Below are positions 34,500-44,278 of a stretch of 64,000 nt of DNA, piece after piece. Source of the DNA: Paragonimus westermani. Taxonomy: Eukaryota; Platyhelminthes; Trematoda; Plagiorchiida; Troglotrematidae. The notes beneath the pieces are model-generated. The model was not told where the DNA came from, made no database searches, and saw only the letters and a list, made by a program, of their open reading frames with translations. The stretch's first letter is position 1; each line of letters starts with the position of its first letter. Where the stretch lies: NCBI GenBank assembly GCA_008508345.1, contig QNGE01002686.1, positions 3,450 through 67,449 on the forward strand, read 5' to 3'. The translations under genes were made by a program, and so were the position numbers.

Positions 34500-35530
34500 G
34501 ATATTGAATGCAGGTCATTATCAGATGGTTGACAGCTGTTAACGTGAAGTGCTAATTCGGAAAGGTAGTCTGCACCATGAACAGCACAACTGCAGTAAAA
34601 ATCAACCTGGTGCAAAAACCCATTGGACACGCGCAAGAAGTAGACCACTGAATACGCGCTGGGCTTTCAAAAGGGTCTTCAGTTGACAGTGGAAGCCTCC
34701 GACTAGGTCATTTGCAGCAGGATAATGTGGTACTGTTGTTGTGGTTGACTTCAAGTAGATGACTTAATGGTGTTGATTGGGGCTATTTACCTCTATCTGT
34801 GGTTATGGTCGCTGAAACATGGCAGTGTGAAATCCACCCTTTCATGGACACTTGCGCGAAATTACTGGCATCCGTGAGAGGTTCTGCAACCGGCCACCTG
34901 CTGAAGCGATGTACGCCTTTTGAGTATGGCAACGGTCCGACTATGTGGACGTGGCTGAAACATGCGTCGGGGATAGCGAATCCACCGGGAGTAGTGATTG
35001 TATGTCAGTGGACTTCGCTGCGCGGACACTCACAACAGACTGCGGCTGATTCTCGAATGTTCCTATTCATATTGGGTCATGGGGATTGGTGTGAAGTCAG
35101 TTTGACGGTGTTACGAATGAAGGAATGGGACAAGAAGCGGAAACGAATAAGTACAGTATGTGTGAATTTTATTGGCACGCACAGACGTGGACTGACTGTC
35201 GTGGTGTTACGTATAGCAGTGCCTTCTCAATTGACTGGTGGAATCTCTCGGAGTTTGAGCGAAGGTGATCTCCGACAATCCCTCATCTCTGAATATCTAT
35301 GTTGTGCGCACGTTAATTCCCTCAAGTTAATGGTCTCTGTTCGGTGTAAGCCACTTAAGGTAATCATGAAAAGGGTATGGGCAGCCGTGTTTTGATCGCC
35401 CGCAATATACTTTATATCTGTCGTGAACTGGAATATGGGGTCTACCTGCTGAATTTTCCTCAAAGGGCAGCGGTCGAGCTTAGCTCTGGAAGAGTAAATA
35501 AGGGAGATAGTAATACGTCTGCTTTCCAAT
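34500..35530 (-). pseudogene. Ty3/gypsy fragment, RNase H end and integrase (decayed)
   Basis: Minus frame 35529-35227 reads FTTDIKYIAGDQNTAAHTL, then SGLHRTETINLRELTCAQ and SLKLREIPPVN. This is the RNase H to integrase connector of CsRn1-like gypsy elements. Below about 35200 the integrase HHCC and later blocks appear only as scattered pieces with many stops (an FLSHS-like block, a FHCQLKT-like block). A 198-codon plus-strand ORF at 34799-35395 is a shadow of this. Confidence 0.65.
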
Positions 35531-35899
35531 ATGTGGCTGAAGTGTTAATGCAAAAATGGCCAGCAACTCTACCGGAAGTACTGTAGGATGTTTGTTCCTG
35601 TTGATGCTCACGAGAGAAGAATGGTAACTGCTGAATTCACCCGTTCACCATCTACTGTAAAACCGTGCCCATAGCTGATTGGAACGCGTCTGCCTACAAA
35701 ATGAGAGCCGAACCTTCGTCTACACGCACATGTGCAGGAACAGTTGCCTGGCTACCAGTTTGGCAGTGGCCACAAAACGAGATATTTGAGACCATCCGTT
35801 AACATATATGTGAGGTTTCAACAGTTTCGAACAGTGTACAGTAAAACGACAATAATAAGTAATAATGTGTGCAAGTTGGAGGAGGCTCTCCGGAGGTTA

Positions 35900-36563
35900 T
35901 GGTAGGGGACACTCGTTGAGGGAAACGATTTTCCTCTGAAACACACTTCAGTGGGTCTAAGGTTAAGGTCTACTGCTAGAAACGTTCAAAGATTGCACGG
36001 AGGTATGGCATGTTCTGCCGTACATCTTTGCTCGATACGACAATGCCATCGATACAGACAGACAGAGCGCAGACCCCGAAGAATCTGACCTGCAAATCTT
36101 TGAAGATTCTCAACTGCGTTTCGCATGCTAGCAAGCTCGTACAGTATATACTGGGTGACGTTTGCTATCTTCCTCACGTCTTCCTTGACTACAGGGATTT
36201 GCTGGTTCACTCAAACTAAATCAAGCTTTGATATGGTCTCTCCATGCAGCCCGATGAAAAAAGCATGGAAGTGGTTACTTGGCACCTCCCACTGCCTAAT
36301 ATTCACCCCACGGGTGCCAGTCACGGCGTGTGGTTTTTTGTACTATTTGCAATCGTGAAGTCAACACACTAATGGGAACTGAACAACATAGAGCTGTAGA
36401 TGGTTGTTGAGTTCCGTTTTTTGAATTTTGATTTTTTCTGAGGGTAACCGCCCAATGCGTGTGACAGCAGGTGTCTGTAATAGAAAACATCGTCCTTTAC
36501 TTGCAACAATGAGCTTGACCGATTAATGGGAAGTTGGACAAGATTTGTGGGCCCGTTATCCAA
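35900..36563 (-). pseudogene. Ty3/gypsy fragment, reverse transcriptase (decayed)
   Basis: Minus frame 36210-35986 gives QIPVVKEDVRKIANVT, LASMRNAVENLQRFAGQILR and GLRSVCLYRWHCRIEQR. This aligns with the gypsy RT run QIPVxxEDxxKTAxxT, then FMRMxFGLRNAxxTFQRFMDxxLRGL, then the YIDDI box, which here reads YRWHC. It is probably the upstream part of the element at 34500-35530. No LTRs were found around it. Confidence 0.6.
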
Positions 36564-36939
36564 AGTAATTTTATTGAGTTAGTCGCTGAGGGTTTGCCGT
36601 GTACACACGAAGTGTAGAGATTACCTTCGACTTCCCCAAAATCATAATCTCACTGCGGCGTGGGAGCTTTCTTTACCAGTAGTGTAGTCCGTACATTAGC
36701 GAACTAAAGGGCAAGTCTCAAAGTCAGGGTGACGAGGTGCCAGAAGCGGCTATTGGAACAGTGTGTACGCACTATGGGGCACGTGATACCAGGCCGAATG
36801 ACAGTGTACTGCTGCCCAATGTGTGTGAACATATGTCAGCCATGTAAAGTGAGTGTACACGTTCGTTGTATTGTTTCCACATAGTATGTGAAGGCTTTCA
36901 CGCAGTAAACAACTTTGCAGGCCAAGTTACGAAAACTGG

Positions 36940-37500
36940 TGTCGTGGAGAACGTGAGGATGCGAATATTTGGGCTGCAGCTGTTCCAAGATGACTTCCGG
37001 GTATTACTGGAGAACTTCGAGAACGTGGCTGGAGTCAAGACCGACCGTGAGAAGCTGGCTGCCATGCGGACGCTACTGAAGGGCAGGCGAAAACGGTGCT
37101 GGTCACAGCGCCAAGAGGTCCTGCAAAGATGGAGTGGTCCACTGTGAAAGAGACGCTGGTGTCTGCATTTAACAGCCCGGCCGACCGCCAGGAAACATGG
37201 CAGCGGTTCAAGTAGGCCAGACCTGGGCAACGGACGGATCCATCCGTCCGTGAGGACTACTAGAAGGGCGCTACCAGAATTGGATCAAGAATCACGACGG
37301 CAGTTGCTGGCGGAGCAGTTCATTGAAGGTCTCTCGATGGCGGTTCACGGACAAGTCCGTGTTGCCCATGTCGCTCGGCGAATGGACCTTGGTGGGCTTG
37401 TGAATGTAACACGAGAGTCAAGGGGTATGTCCGTGGCTTCGGTGGAAGCGAACGGTATTACGGACAAGAAGACACTAAAAGCAATGCATAAGGCCATGGG
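36940..37500 (+). pseudogene. Retrotransposon Gag fragment (gypsy-like)
   Basis: Frame 36866-37147 carries ENVAGVKTDREKLAAMRTLL. Another frame shows AFNSPADRQETWQRFK near 37165-37215. Frame 37250-37675 has ALPELDQESRRQLLAEQFIE followed by GLSMAVHGQVRVA. These are the capsid blocks of LTR-retrotransposon Gag proteins (spacing from strand-exchange helices to EQFIxGL). Two frameshifts are visible. It lies on the opposite strand to the neighbouring gypsy pol, so it belongs to a different insertion. Confidence 0.65.
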
Positions 37501-37679
37501 GCTGCTGGCAGCAGATTTGGCTGCACTTAGAACAGCATCGCGGAGGAACGGTCGGCTAAGAAGCCACTTCATTTGTAGTGAAAACCACATTGGAAGAAGG
37601 ACTGCTCATTCTGACGGTTTAAGATGTGTAAAGGTAGTGTACCATGGTTGTTATTTTGTTGGGCGAGCCAACTAGCAAT

Positions 37680-39205
37680 GGGAGAGATTGAGAGGAGGGC
37701 TTTACATGCAGAGGTTGAAGCTGACGAGGAGAGAGAACAATGTTCGGTCGGCTATTTCGTTGACTGGACGTTTCCAAAAGGACGAATTTCTTTTTAACCA
37801 TGATGCTTTGTGTTATGTTTCAGTGAATATGCAGTAACTGCGTTGGAACTCGAGGTAAACTAGTCAGCTAGCAGCTAGTCAAAACGGTCGTCAGAAGGAC
37901 GCGTTGGAACACATAGAAATGATACGTGACGTCTACGATAAATATTTTTGGACATACAGTGTAAAAAATGTCGATGAATGATGTGAAACAGACAATGTAG
38001 TTTGTAGTGTTGGATCCTGAATTCGTACGCCCAGACTTTCCCCAACCTTATGCTACCGTGAATCGGAAGTTGCAAGGAGAAAACGATGAATCTGCAAACA
38101 AACCTTATTTATTGATTTACTCATCGTTCACAACAGACTTCAACGTAACAATTAAGGGGTGCTAGAGAGCTGCACGTGAGAGCACCTTGAGCACAACCGC
38201 ACAGCAGACGCCAAAAAGGAAGAGTGCGTTGACGGAAAATTCCAGTTGACCTTCAGAATTCAAACAAGCGTTAGACTGGTTAAGCGGCGTTCCTAACGGT
38301 AATAGCTCAACATTGTTATCCTAGTGAATGTAATCTACAGGAGTAGAGATAGTGCGAATTCTTTACACAGCTGAGAGTATAACTGCGATACTTATGCCGG
38401 CCCACTAACTTTGATGCTAGTGGTTTGCAGTAAGTTTACGTATACAGGGTAATGTGAACAGACGCGGTGGTACTGGCAAGGCAAATCTCACGTCGCGGGA
38501 AGTTTAGAATTTTGGGGACGTCGAAGGTGATCTCACTACAAGTTCAATACAGGCGATTAGGTCCGTCCAGTGATTACATGGGTAACATTATTGACCTGGT
38601 GCTAGGCGTGGTTTGCAAAACAAGGTTAACAGTTCCTCGTAAGCATGCACATACAACCTCTCATTTGGTGTATTCCTTCCCTGGCGCTGAAGGATTCCAA
38701 CGTGGACTGATCTAGAAATCCTGCTCGGGCAATCAACCGGCTGGATCATTTTTAGTGCGTGCGTGCACTAAATTAACGTTTCCGCAGGTGTACACAGAAT
38801 TACCAGACTCGAAATGAAAATACAGGTAGTTGCGGAGACCAAAAATATATTATGCGATAATTACAAATGGTCTCGATCAGCGCTAGACGACACCGATGCG
38901 CGAAATAGCTAGGGAGGCTAAGGATCTGACCGTCGGGCGCGCGAGCAAGCTGGAAAAGGTGTTTGGCGCGCTTGGCGGGCATACGCCGACAAGCATGCAA
39001 ACGAACAGACGCGATCTCATGCATCAGGCAGACGGCAGGCAAAGATCCTTGAGGTCCTATGTACAATGTGAGCTAAGATTTTAGGAGGGATTTTACACAT
39101 CTTACAGCAGGCAGACCGGGGGTATCCCCAGGTCACTATAATTTGATGGATTCCATATCATACGGTTGGTTGGTTGGTTAACTACGTTCAAATGTGACAT
39201 TTCTG
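37680..39205. other. Unassigned intergenic stretch
   Basis: No gene or named repeat recognised. A GC-richer patch at 38880-39010 has a short plus ORF (38896-39084) with no known motif. Confidence 0.4.
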
Positions 39206-39300
39206 CGCTCCCAAGGTGGCTTCATAACTCAACTGGTGGAGCATTTGCCGCGTTTGGATCTGTTATTTCTGTTGCTTGTTAGAATCCAGTCGAAGTCTCG
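39206..39300 (+). repeat. tRNA-like sequence, possible SINE head or tRNA pseudogene
   Basis: TAACTCAACTGGTGGAGCA at about 39224-39242 resembles a pol III A box (TAGCTCAGTTGGTAGAGCA in tRNAs). About 40 bases on, CAGTCGAAGTCTCG near 39288 resembles a B box (GGTTCGAATCC) with mismatches. No clean cloverleaf can be drawn by eye. A tRNA-derived SINE or decayed tRNA is the likeliest reading, but chance similarity is possible. Confidence 0.3.
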
Positions 39301-39608
39301 ATTTTTCGCAAACGGTTTCCTTCCTAATTATCGAATCTGCCAAACTACTTATCGGTAATTCGTAGAGTCTCGTGGCATGTGGACATCCAATAGCACAGTT
39401 GCCATCTGGTAGGCTGATTCTCCTACCGAATCATACACCTCAAATCGAATCTGCCGCAAACGATTTGGACAGAAATATTCGGGCTTCACTTGGAGCAGTC
39501 TAATTATAATTGCGCCTCCAAGTTTGCACAATCCAAAAATGACGATATCCTTGAGGCTTCGTTGGACGGTGTTGCTCGATATATCCTGCCTGTTTCAGTA
39601 AAGATAGT

Positions 39609-39919
39609 TGTAGAGGACTGGTATGTTTCTGTCTAGAGTCGTGCCTATTCTCCACAATAATCAAATCAGAAAAACTGATTACAAGACAACGACGTTTACT
39701 GTAAAGAGACCGGGAAAGCGAGCTGTAAGCAAAACACAACAGAAACAAAGCGCGACAGACCAGCAGCTAACGACCGGAAGGTGCAAGTGCAATTGTGACC
39801 CTGGGCGGTCGAACTAACGAGAAAATCCAGACATGCAACCAAACAATGTCAATAGTGTCAACGGTCAAAATGATTAGCAAAATAGTTAGAATACGTGACA
39901 AACCCGGAATGTGTCTACA
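39609..39919 (-). repeat. 3' LTR of the CsRn1-like element
   Basis: 311 bp, bounded by TGTAGA and TCTACA, a perfect 6-bp terminal inverted repeat. About 14 differences from the partner LTR, four of them in the last seven bases. Confidence 0.93.
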
Positions 39920-39940
39920 GACGTCTTCCCCCCTAGAAGG
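39920..39940 (-). other. Polypurine tract next to the 3' LTR
   Basis: The minus strand reads AGGGGGGAAGA (39934-39924) just before the LTR start, the expected primer site for plus-strand DNA synthesis. Confidence 0.8.
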
Positions 39941-39967
39941 CTTCACGCTTTAAAGCCTTCGACAAAA

Positions 39968-41071
39968 TCAAAAGAAAATGGAGTTAGTGACATCGAAGTT
40001 ACCGCGATCGATGGAGACGGTGTCGCAACGACCATTACGATCGATTGTGAAGTGCTTGGGTGTTCGCCGAAGCATCTTGAACGGGCCCGAGTATGGAGGC
40101 TGCAGTGGCCTGCGTACTTCGTCGCAACGGACGATTACACGTGAACAAGTGGCCAAATCCTTGTGCATGTGCACCGGCCTGTTCTGTTCAGGAGGGGATG
40201 TGGGCTGAATTTGCCGCATGTATTGCAACAGTGTCGAAGCAAAGTTCGAAGGAAAGGAAGAAGTCGGAGGAGGGGTTGAAACAAATTCACCGGACAAACG
40301 CAGCGCACAGCCATAAAGAAGTTCTGCTGATGTGCTTTGGAGGTCGGCCTTCAGCGTGGTTCTGAAACCTAAAAGTACTAAAGGGAGTACTTCGCTCCAT
40401 ACCTGACTAGTGGTGGCACAAATTGAAGCTTCAATCTTCCTATGGAAACGCTCCACTGAACCATTCGGGGACGGATGGTATGCCGTGGTGCGAATGTGCC
40501 GGCATCCAAAAAAGTTCGTCATAGCTTCGAATGGTGAGCATTCGAAATGCGAACCGCGGTCCGTCGTAATGGTTGTAGGGCATCCGTAACTGGCCACCCA
40601 ACGTTCCAAGAAGGCGTTCACGACGGCCTTGGAGAAGCAAGTCCTAAGTGGGATCGCATCCGGTCATCTTGAAAATCGGTCAACACAGGTTAGGATGTAG
40701 ACGTAGCCACGTGAAGGTGGCAAGGGTCCAACTAAATCTAAGTGAATGTGTGAAAACCTGGCATCTGGGAGACCGATTGAAGAAATTGGGCTTCGTGTGT
40801 GCTTATGCACCTTGGGACGTTGGCATTGTAGGCGAGCGCGTGCCCAACTACGAACGTCTGAACTGACTTTAGGCCAAACGAACCGATCCGTTACTAGCTT
40901 AACTGTAGCCCGAATACCAGGGTGCGAGAGATTATGAAGCTGGTTGAAGGTAGCACGCCTGTATGCTAGTGGCACTACAAGTCTTGGAATACCTGTAGTC
41001 ATATCGCAAAGAATGGTTCCATCTGCAGTAGGCAGCGGAATGGTGCACAGCTTCAAGGAGTAGCGTTGCAA
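39968..41071 (-). pseudogene. integrase of the CsRn1-like element
   Basis: The N-terminal zinc domain (LHNLSHPGIRATVKL, then RARLQCQR) has lost the first Cys of its CxxC pair to Arg. The catalytic core has LDLVGPLPP (Asp), TTDRGSHFE (Asp) and NGSVERFHR (Glu), so the DDE triad is present. A TGA at 40664-40666 replaces Trp in the FSRWPD block and splits the frame. A C-terminal GPFKMLRRTPKHFTI-like block precedes the polypurine tract. Confidence 0.9.
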
Positions 41072-41230
41072 GGCAGCTTAAAAATCAGGCTCTCGCACAT
41101 GGGCTGCAGCTAGGTCGCTAAGGTCAGCGGAAGCAGGTGTGACTAGGGTGGCTTGGACGCGTGAGAGAGCGTCGGCGACAAGGTTGATGGCACCTGAAAC
41201 ATGCCGTATGTCGCAGGTAAACCGCGAAAC

Positions 41231-42780
41231 CTAGTCCAGGTGTCTGATCTCCCTGGGGGAGCACCTGTCTGATGAAGATCCCAGCGCATACATCAAGGGC
41301 TTGTGATCAGTAAACACAGTGAAGAGGTGACCTTCCAACGCACGACGGAAGTGGCGTATACCCAGGTATACAGCAAGTACTTCTTTTTCAAACTTGCTAT
41401 ACCGTGATTCGGTTGGTAACAAGCGTTTGGAGAAGAAACCTAAGGGTTGCCACTCGTCATCGACAAACTGTTGCAACACAGCACCGACAGCTACACTTGA
41501 AGCATCAGTAAAAAGAGAAAGCGGATCTTGAGGGTCTGGGTGGGCTAGAAGAGCAACATTGGATAGAGCTTTTTTAAGCTCCACAAAAGCTGTGCTTGCT
41601 GCGTCCGTAAAAATGAATTTACGTGTACCGCCTCGGAGTAAATCCGTGAGGGGTTGCAGAATTTGCGCACAATGAGGGATAAAACGCCGGTAGTAATTAA
41701 ATAGACCGGCAAAACGACGAAGCTGTCTAAAAGATGTAGGTTCAGGGAAATCATTGACAGCACCTACCTTTGCTGGTAGAACTTGGATACCAGAAGGTGA
41801 AATAATGTGGCCTAAAAATTCTATGCTGTCCTTTCCAAGTTCGCACTTAGCTGGATTGACGGTTACCCGTGTTGGGCTAACCTGGCAAACAAAGAACGTA
41901 GGTGTTGCACATGTTCTTCGGAAGAACTGGCCACCAATCTGTCGTCTAATTAGAGGTAGACTGAACCCAGGCCTCTGCATACTTCGTGGATAAAACGCTG
42001 GAAGGTTTGTGCAGCGTTTGTAAGGCCAAATGGCATTCGAAGGAATTCGAAAAGGCCAAAAGGCATGATGACGGCCGTTTTGGGGATATCCGCCTCCTCT
42101 ACTGGGATCTAGTGGTAAGCGCGGACCAGATCAAACGTACTGAACAAAGCTTTACCAAAAAGACAGGCTGTCAGATCCTGGATGTGAGGAATAGGATACC
42201 TATCAGGGATTGTGACCATGTTGAGGCCACGGTAATCGCCACAAGGGCGCCAATCATCTGACTTCTTGGGGACCATGTAGGGTGGGGAGGCCCATGGACA
42301 TTTAGATGGACGGATTATCCCTATTTTGAGCATGTGTTCATACCCCGCCCTAGCTATTTTAAGTTTGTCCGGGGCCAGACGTCTTGGTCTACAGGAGACT
42401 GGTGGTCCTTTAGTTCTAATGGGATGAGTGCAAGTTGAGGTGACTGGAAGAGGTTCATTCGCAGATCGAACGAGCTGTGGGAAATCTAAAAATAAGGATG
42501 CGTAAGGCTGAGGGATGTCAGGCTGAAGAATAAGAGGACTGATGGCCTCTGAGTATGCCTGGGTGCCGCTGATGCTAATTTTTGTACGGGAATCGACCAG
42601 TTTCCGTCTTCGCGTATCGATCACGAGGTCGAAATGCTGGAGAAAATCAATTTCCAAAATAGCTAAAGGTACGGCTGCAACTGTGAAAACCCAGCGAAAT
42701 GTTCGCCGGAGGCCTAGGTCAAGCGTGAGTGAACGTTGACCATAGGTGGGAATGGGTGTGCCGTTAGCAGCACGAAGCAT
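41231..42780 (-). pseudogene. reverse transcriptase and RNase H of the CsRn1-like element
   Basis: 42780-42109 holds the protease C-terminal half and RT fingers ([44 protein letters not shown]). The frame ends at TAG right after AYH. The palm with the LDD box (about 41955) is in a shifted frame and has a stop beside it. 41980-41231 is the thumb/connection (EFLGHIISPSGI, FRQLRRFAGLFNYYRRFI). RNase H follows with TDASSVAVGAVLQQ, EKEVLAVYLGIRHFR and FTDHKPLMYAL, its acidic residues intact. Confidence 0.9.
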
Positions 42781-42929
42781 GGGTAGGGAAGAGGGGTCGC
42801 CTCGCCGGATCTCGGAGGAATCACGCTGACTTCCTCCCCGGTATCGACCAAGAACGTGATTCCCGTGCTTGAATCTTTAATGTGAAAGAGGCGACTGTTA
42901 GGGACGGTGCCGGCCGTGTTTTTCGCCAT
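42714..42929 (-). pseudogene. protease of the CsRn1-like element
   Basis: Aspartic protease with the active-site triad in [14 protein letters not shown], Asp-Thr-Gly near 42845-42837. The protease frame runs into a stop and the RT is read in another frame, a frameshift that would uncouple pol in this copy. Confidence 0.85.
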
Positions 42930-43675
42930 TACGTGCCGGCTTGGGAGTTTCCCTGGTTGAAGTATTTACAAGGGGCGACGCAACGCTTCGCCTGGTTGCC
43001 GAACTTGTTGTGGTACCAGCACAATTCGCCAGATGCCTGAGATTTACGCGAGGACTTACTCCGACGTCGACGCGAAGGAGATCGTGTCTTTAGGCGGGCG
43101 AAATCTCGCCGAAAAGCTGCTATCTCCGCCCAAACCGTGCGCCAATCATCGGGTGACGGACGAGATGAGGGCTGTGGAGCTGAAAAGTTTGGGGTTTCGG
43201 GACCTTTTCCCGTACGATTCATCACCGCTGTAATGGAGACAGGGGAGACGGTGCAAAAACGATCCTGAATCTGATCAGCGAGTTGTGCTGCGCCCAACAA
43301 GGACGGGGGCTTGGCTGCTGTGAGAATAGCTTGCGTGTTAACCGGAAGGCGTTACATCCACAACTCCTCAAGGAGTGTTTCATCCACGGATGAGGGGCCC
43401 AGCAACTGTTGCATTTGAAGCAACAGATCAGACTGTCGCTTATCTCCCAGTTACAGATCTCTAAAGAGCTGTTTTAACCGAGATCTTTCCGAAGGCGTGA
43501 CCCGTTTGATAACGGCTTCCTTGAGGGCTTCATATCTATGTTCGGTGGGTAAATTCAGCAGGAGGTCACGCACTTGCATCGTGACATCCTTGGGAGGCCT
43601 TGCCAAGAGTTGGCTAAATTTAGCCTGATCTGTCGTAACGTGCTTATTGTAGAACTCCGCCTCTAAGTACATAAG
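42929..43675 (-). pseudogene. gag of the CsRn1-like element
   Basis: The capsid part at 43672-43451 has KFSQLLARPPKDVTMQVRDL and LPTEHRYEALKEAVIKR. It is followed by two in-frame stops, then 43300-42929 with an Arg/Ser-rich segment. A finger CWYHNKFGNQAKRCVAPC lies at 43021-42968. That is the unusual CHCC arrangement reported for CsRn1 and Kabuki rather than the usual CCHC knuckle. The finger itself is intact. Confidence 0.88.
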
Positions 43676-43769
43676 TCACAAAGGGGGTTCCATATCTAGA
43701 AATTGTGAAACAGTCATTATGACTGTTCCGACTGTCGGCTTCTGTTCCGAGTCCATTGCAAAATAAGGC

Positions 43770-43830
43770 CAAACTTAATGTATATATATATACACTAAAA
43801 GGACCAACGAAAATTTACGTATATATATAT
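43770..43830. repeat. Short TA-rich tracts inside the CsRn1-like leader
   Basis: TATATATATATAC at about 43780 and GTATATATATATG at about 43820 lie between gag and the 5' LTR. They are simple-sequence expansions in the leader. Confidence 0.7.
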
Positions 43831-43947
43831 GAACGAGTAAAATTGAGTAAACTTCAAAACTTCAAAACGGTTTACCGGAATTAAGATGTTTCGGGTTAAA
43901 ATAATTTGCTGCAGTGAACCGGAAAAAATTTGCTGAAAAAATTGATT

Positions 43948-43964
43948 AATAATCGAGCTCACCA
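43948..43964 (-). other. Candidate primer-binding site
   Basis: Three bases inside the 5' LTR the minus strand reads TGGTGAGCTCGATTATT. A TGGTG start is what complementarity to a tRNA CACCA-type 3' end gives. CsRn1 is described as using tRNA-Trp, but the remaining bases are not a clear match. Confidence 0.5.
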
Positions 43965-43967
43965 GAT

Positions 43968-44278
43968 TGTAGAGGACTGGTACGTTTCTGTCTAGAGGCG
44001 TGCCTATTCTCCACAATAATCAAATCAGAAAAACTGATTACAGGACAACGACGTTTACTGCAAAGAGACCGGGAAAGCGAGCTGTAAGCAAAACACAACA
44101 GAAACAAAGCGTGACAGACCAGCAGCTAACGACCGGAAGGTGCAAGTGCAATTGTGACCCTGGGCGGTCGAACTAACGAGAAAATCCAGACATGCAACCA
44201 AACAATGTCAATAGTGTCAACGGTCAAAATGATTAGCAAAATAGTTGGAATACGTTGCAAACTCAGAATGTCCCTGTA
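43968..44278 (-). repeat. 5' LTR of the CsRn1-like element
   Basis: Aligns over 311 bp with 39609-39919. It starts TGTAGAGG on the plus strand. The other end reads CCTGTA where the partner has TCTACA, so the terminal inverted repeat is eroded here. Confidence 0.93.

Larger units (their letters stand above)
39609..44278 (-). mobile_element. CsRn1-like Ty3/gypsy LTR retrotransposon, full-length but inactive
   Basis: This is a 4.67-kb element with 311-bp LTRs at both ends, a candidate primer-binding site, Gag, protease, RT, RNase H, integrase and a polypurine tract in canonical gypsy order on the minus strand. The CHCC-type Gag finger and short LTRs place it with the CsRn1 group known from flukes. 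Stops and frameshifts in gag and pol make this copy inactive. I count about 14 mismatches between the LTRs, so it is not a fresh insertion. No clear target-site duplication was seen. Confidence 0.9.

Noticed and set aside
34799..35395. 198-codon plus-strand ORF, among the longest in the window
   Set aside because: It is the shadow of the minus-strand gypsy RNase H-integrase connector (FTTDIKYIAGDQN...), which is clearly the real coding strand.
40093..40365. Plus-strand ORFs over 39911-43233
   Set aside because: All are antisense shadows of the CsRn1-like gag-pol on the minus strand.
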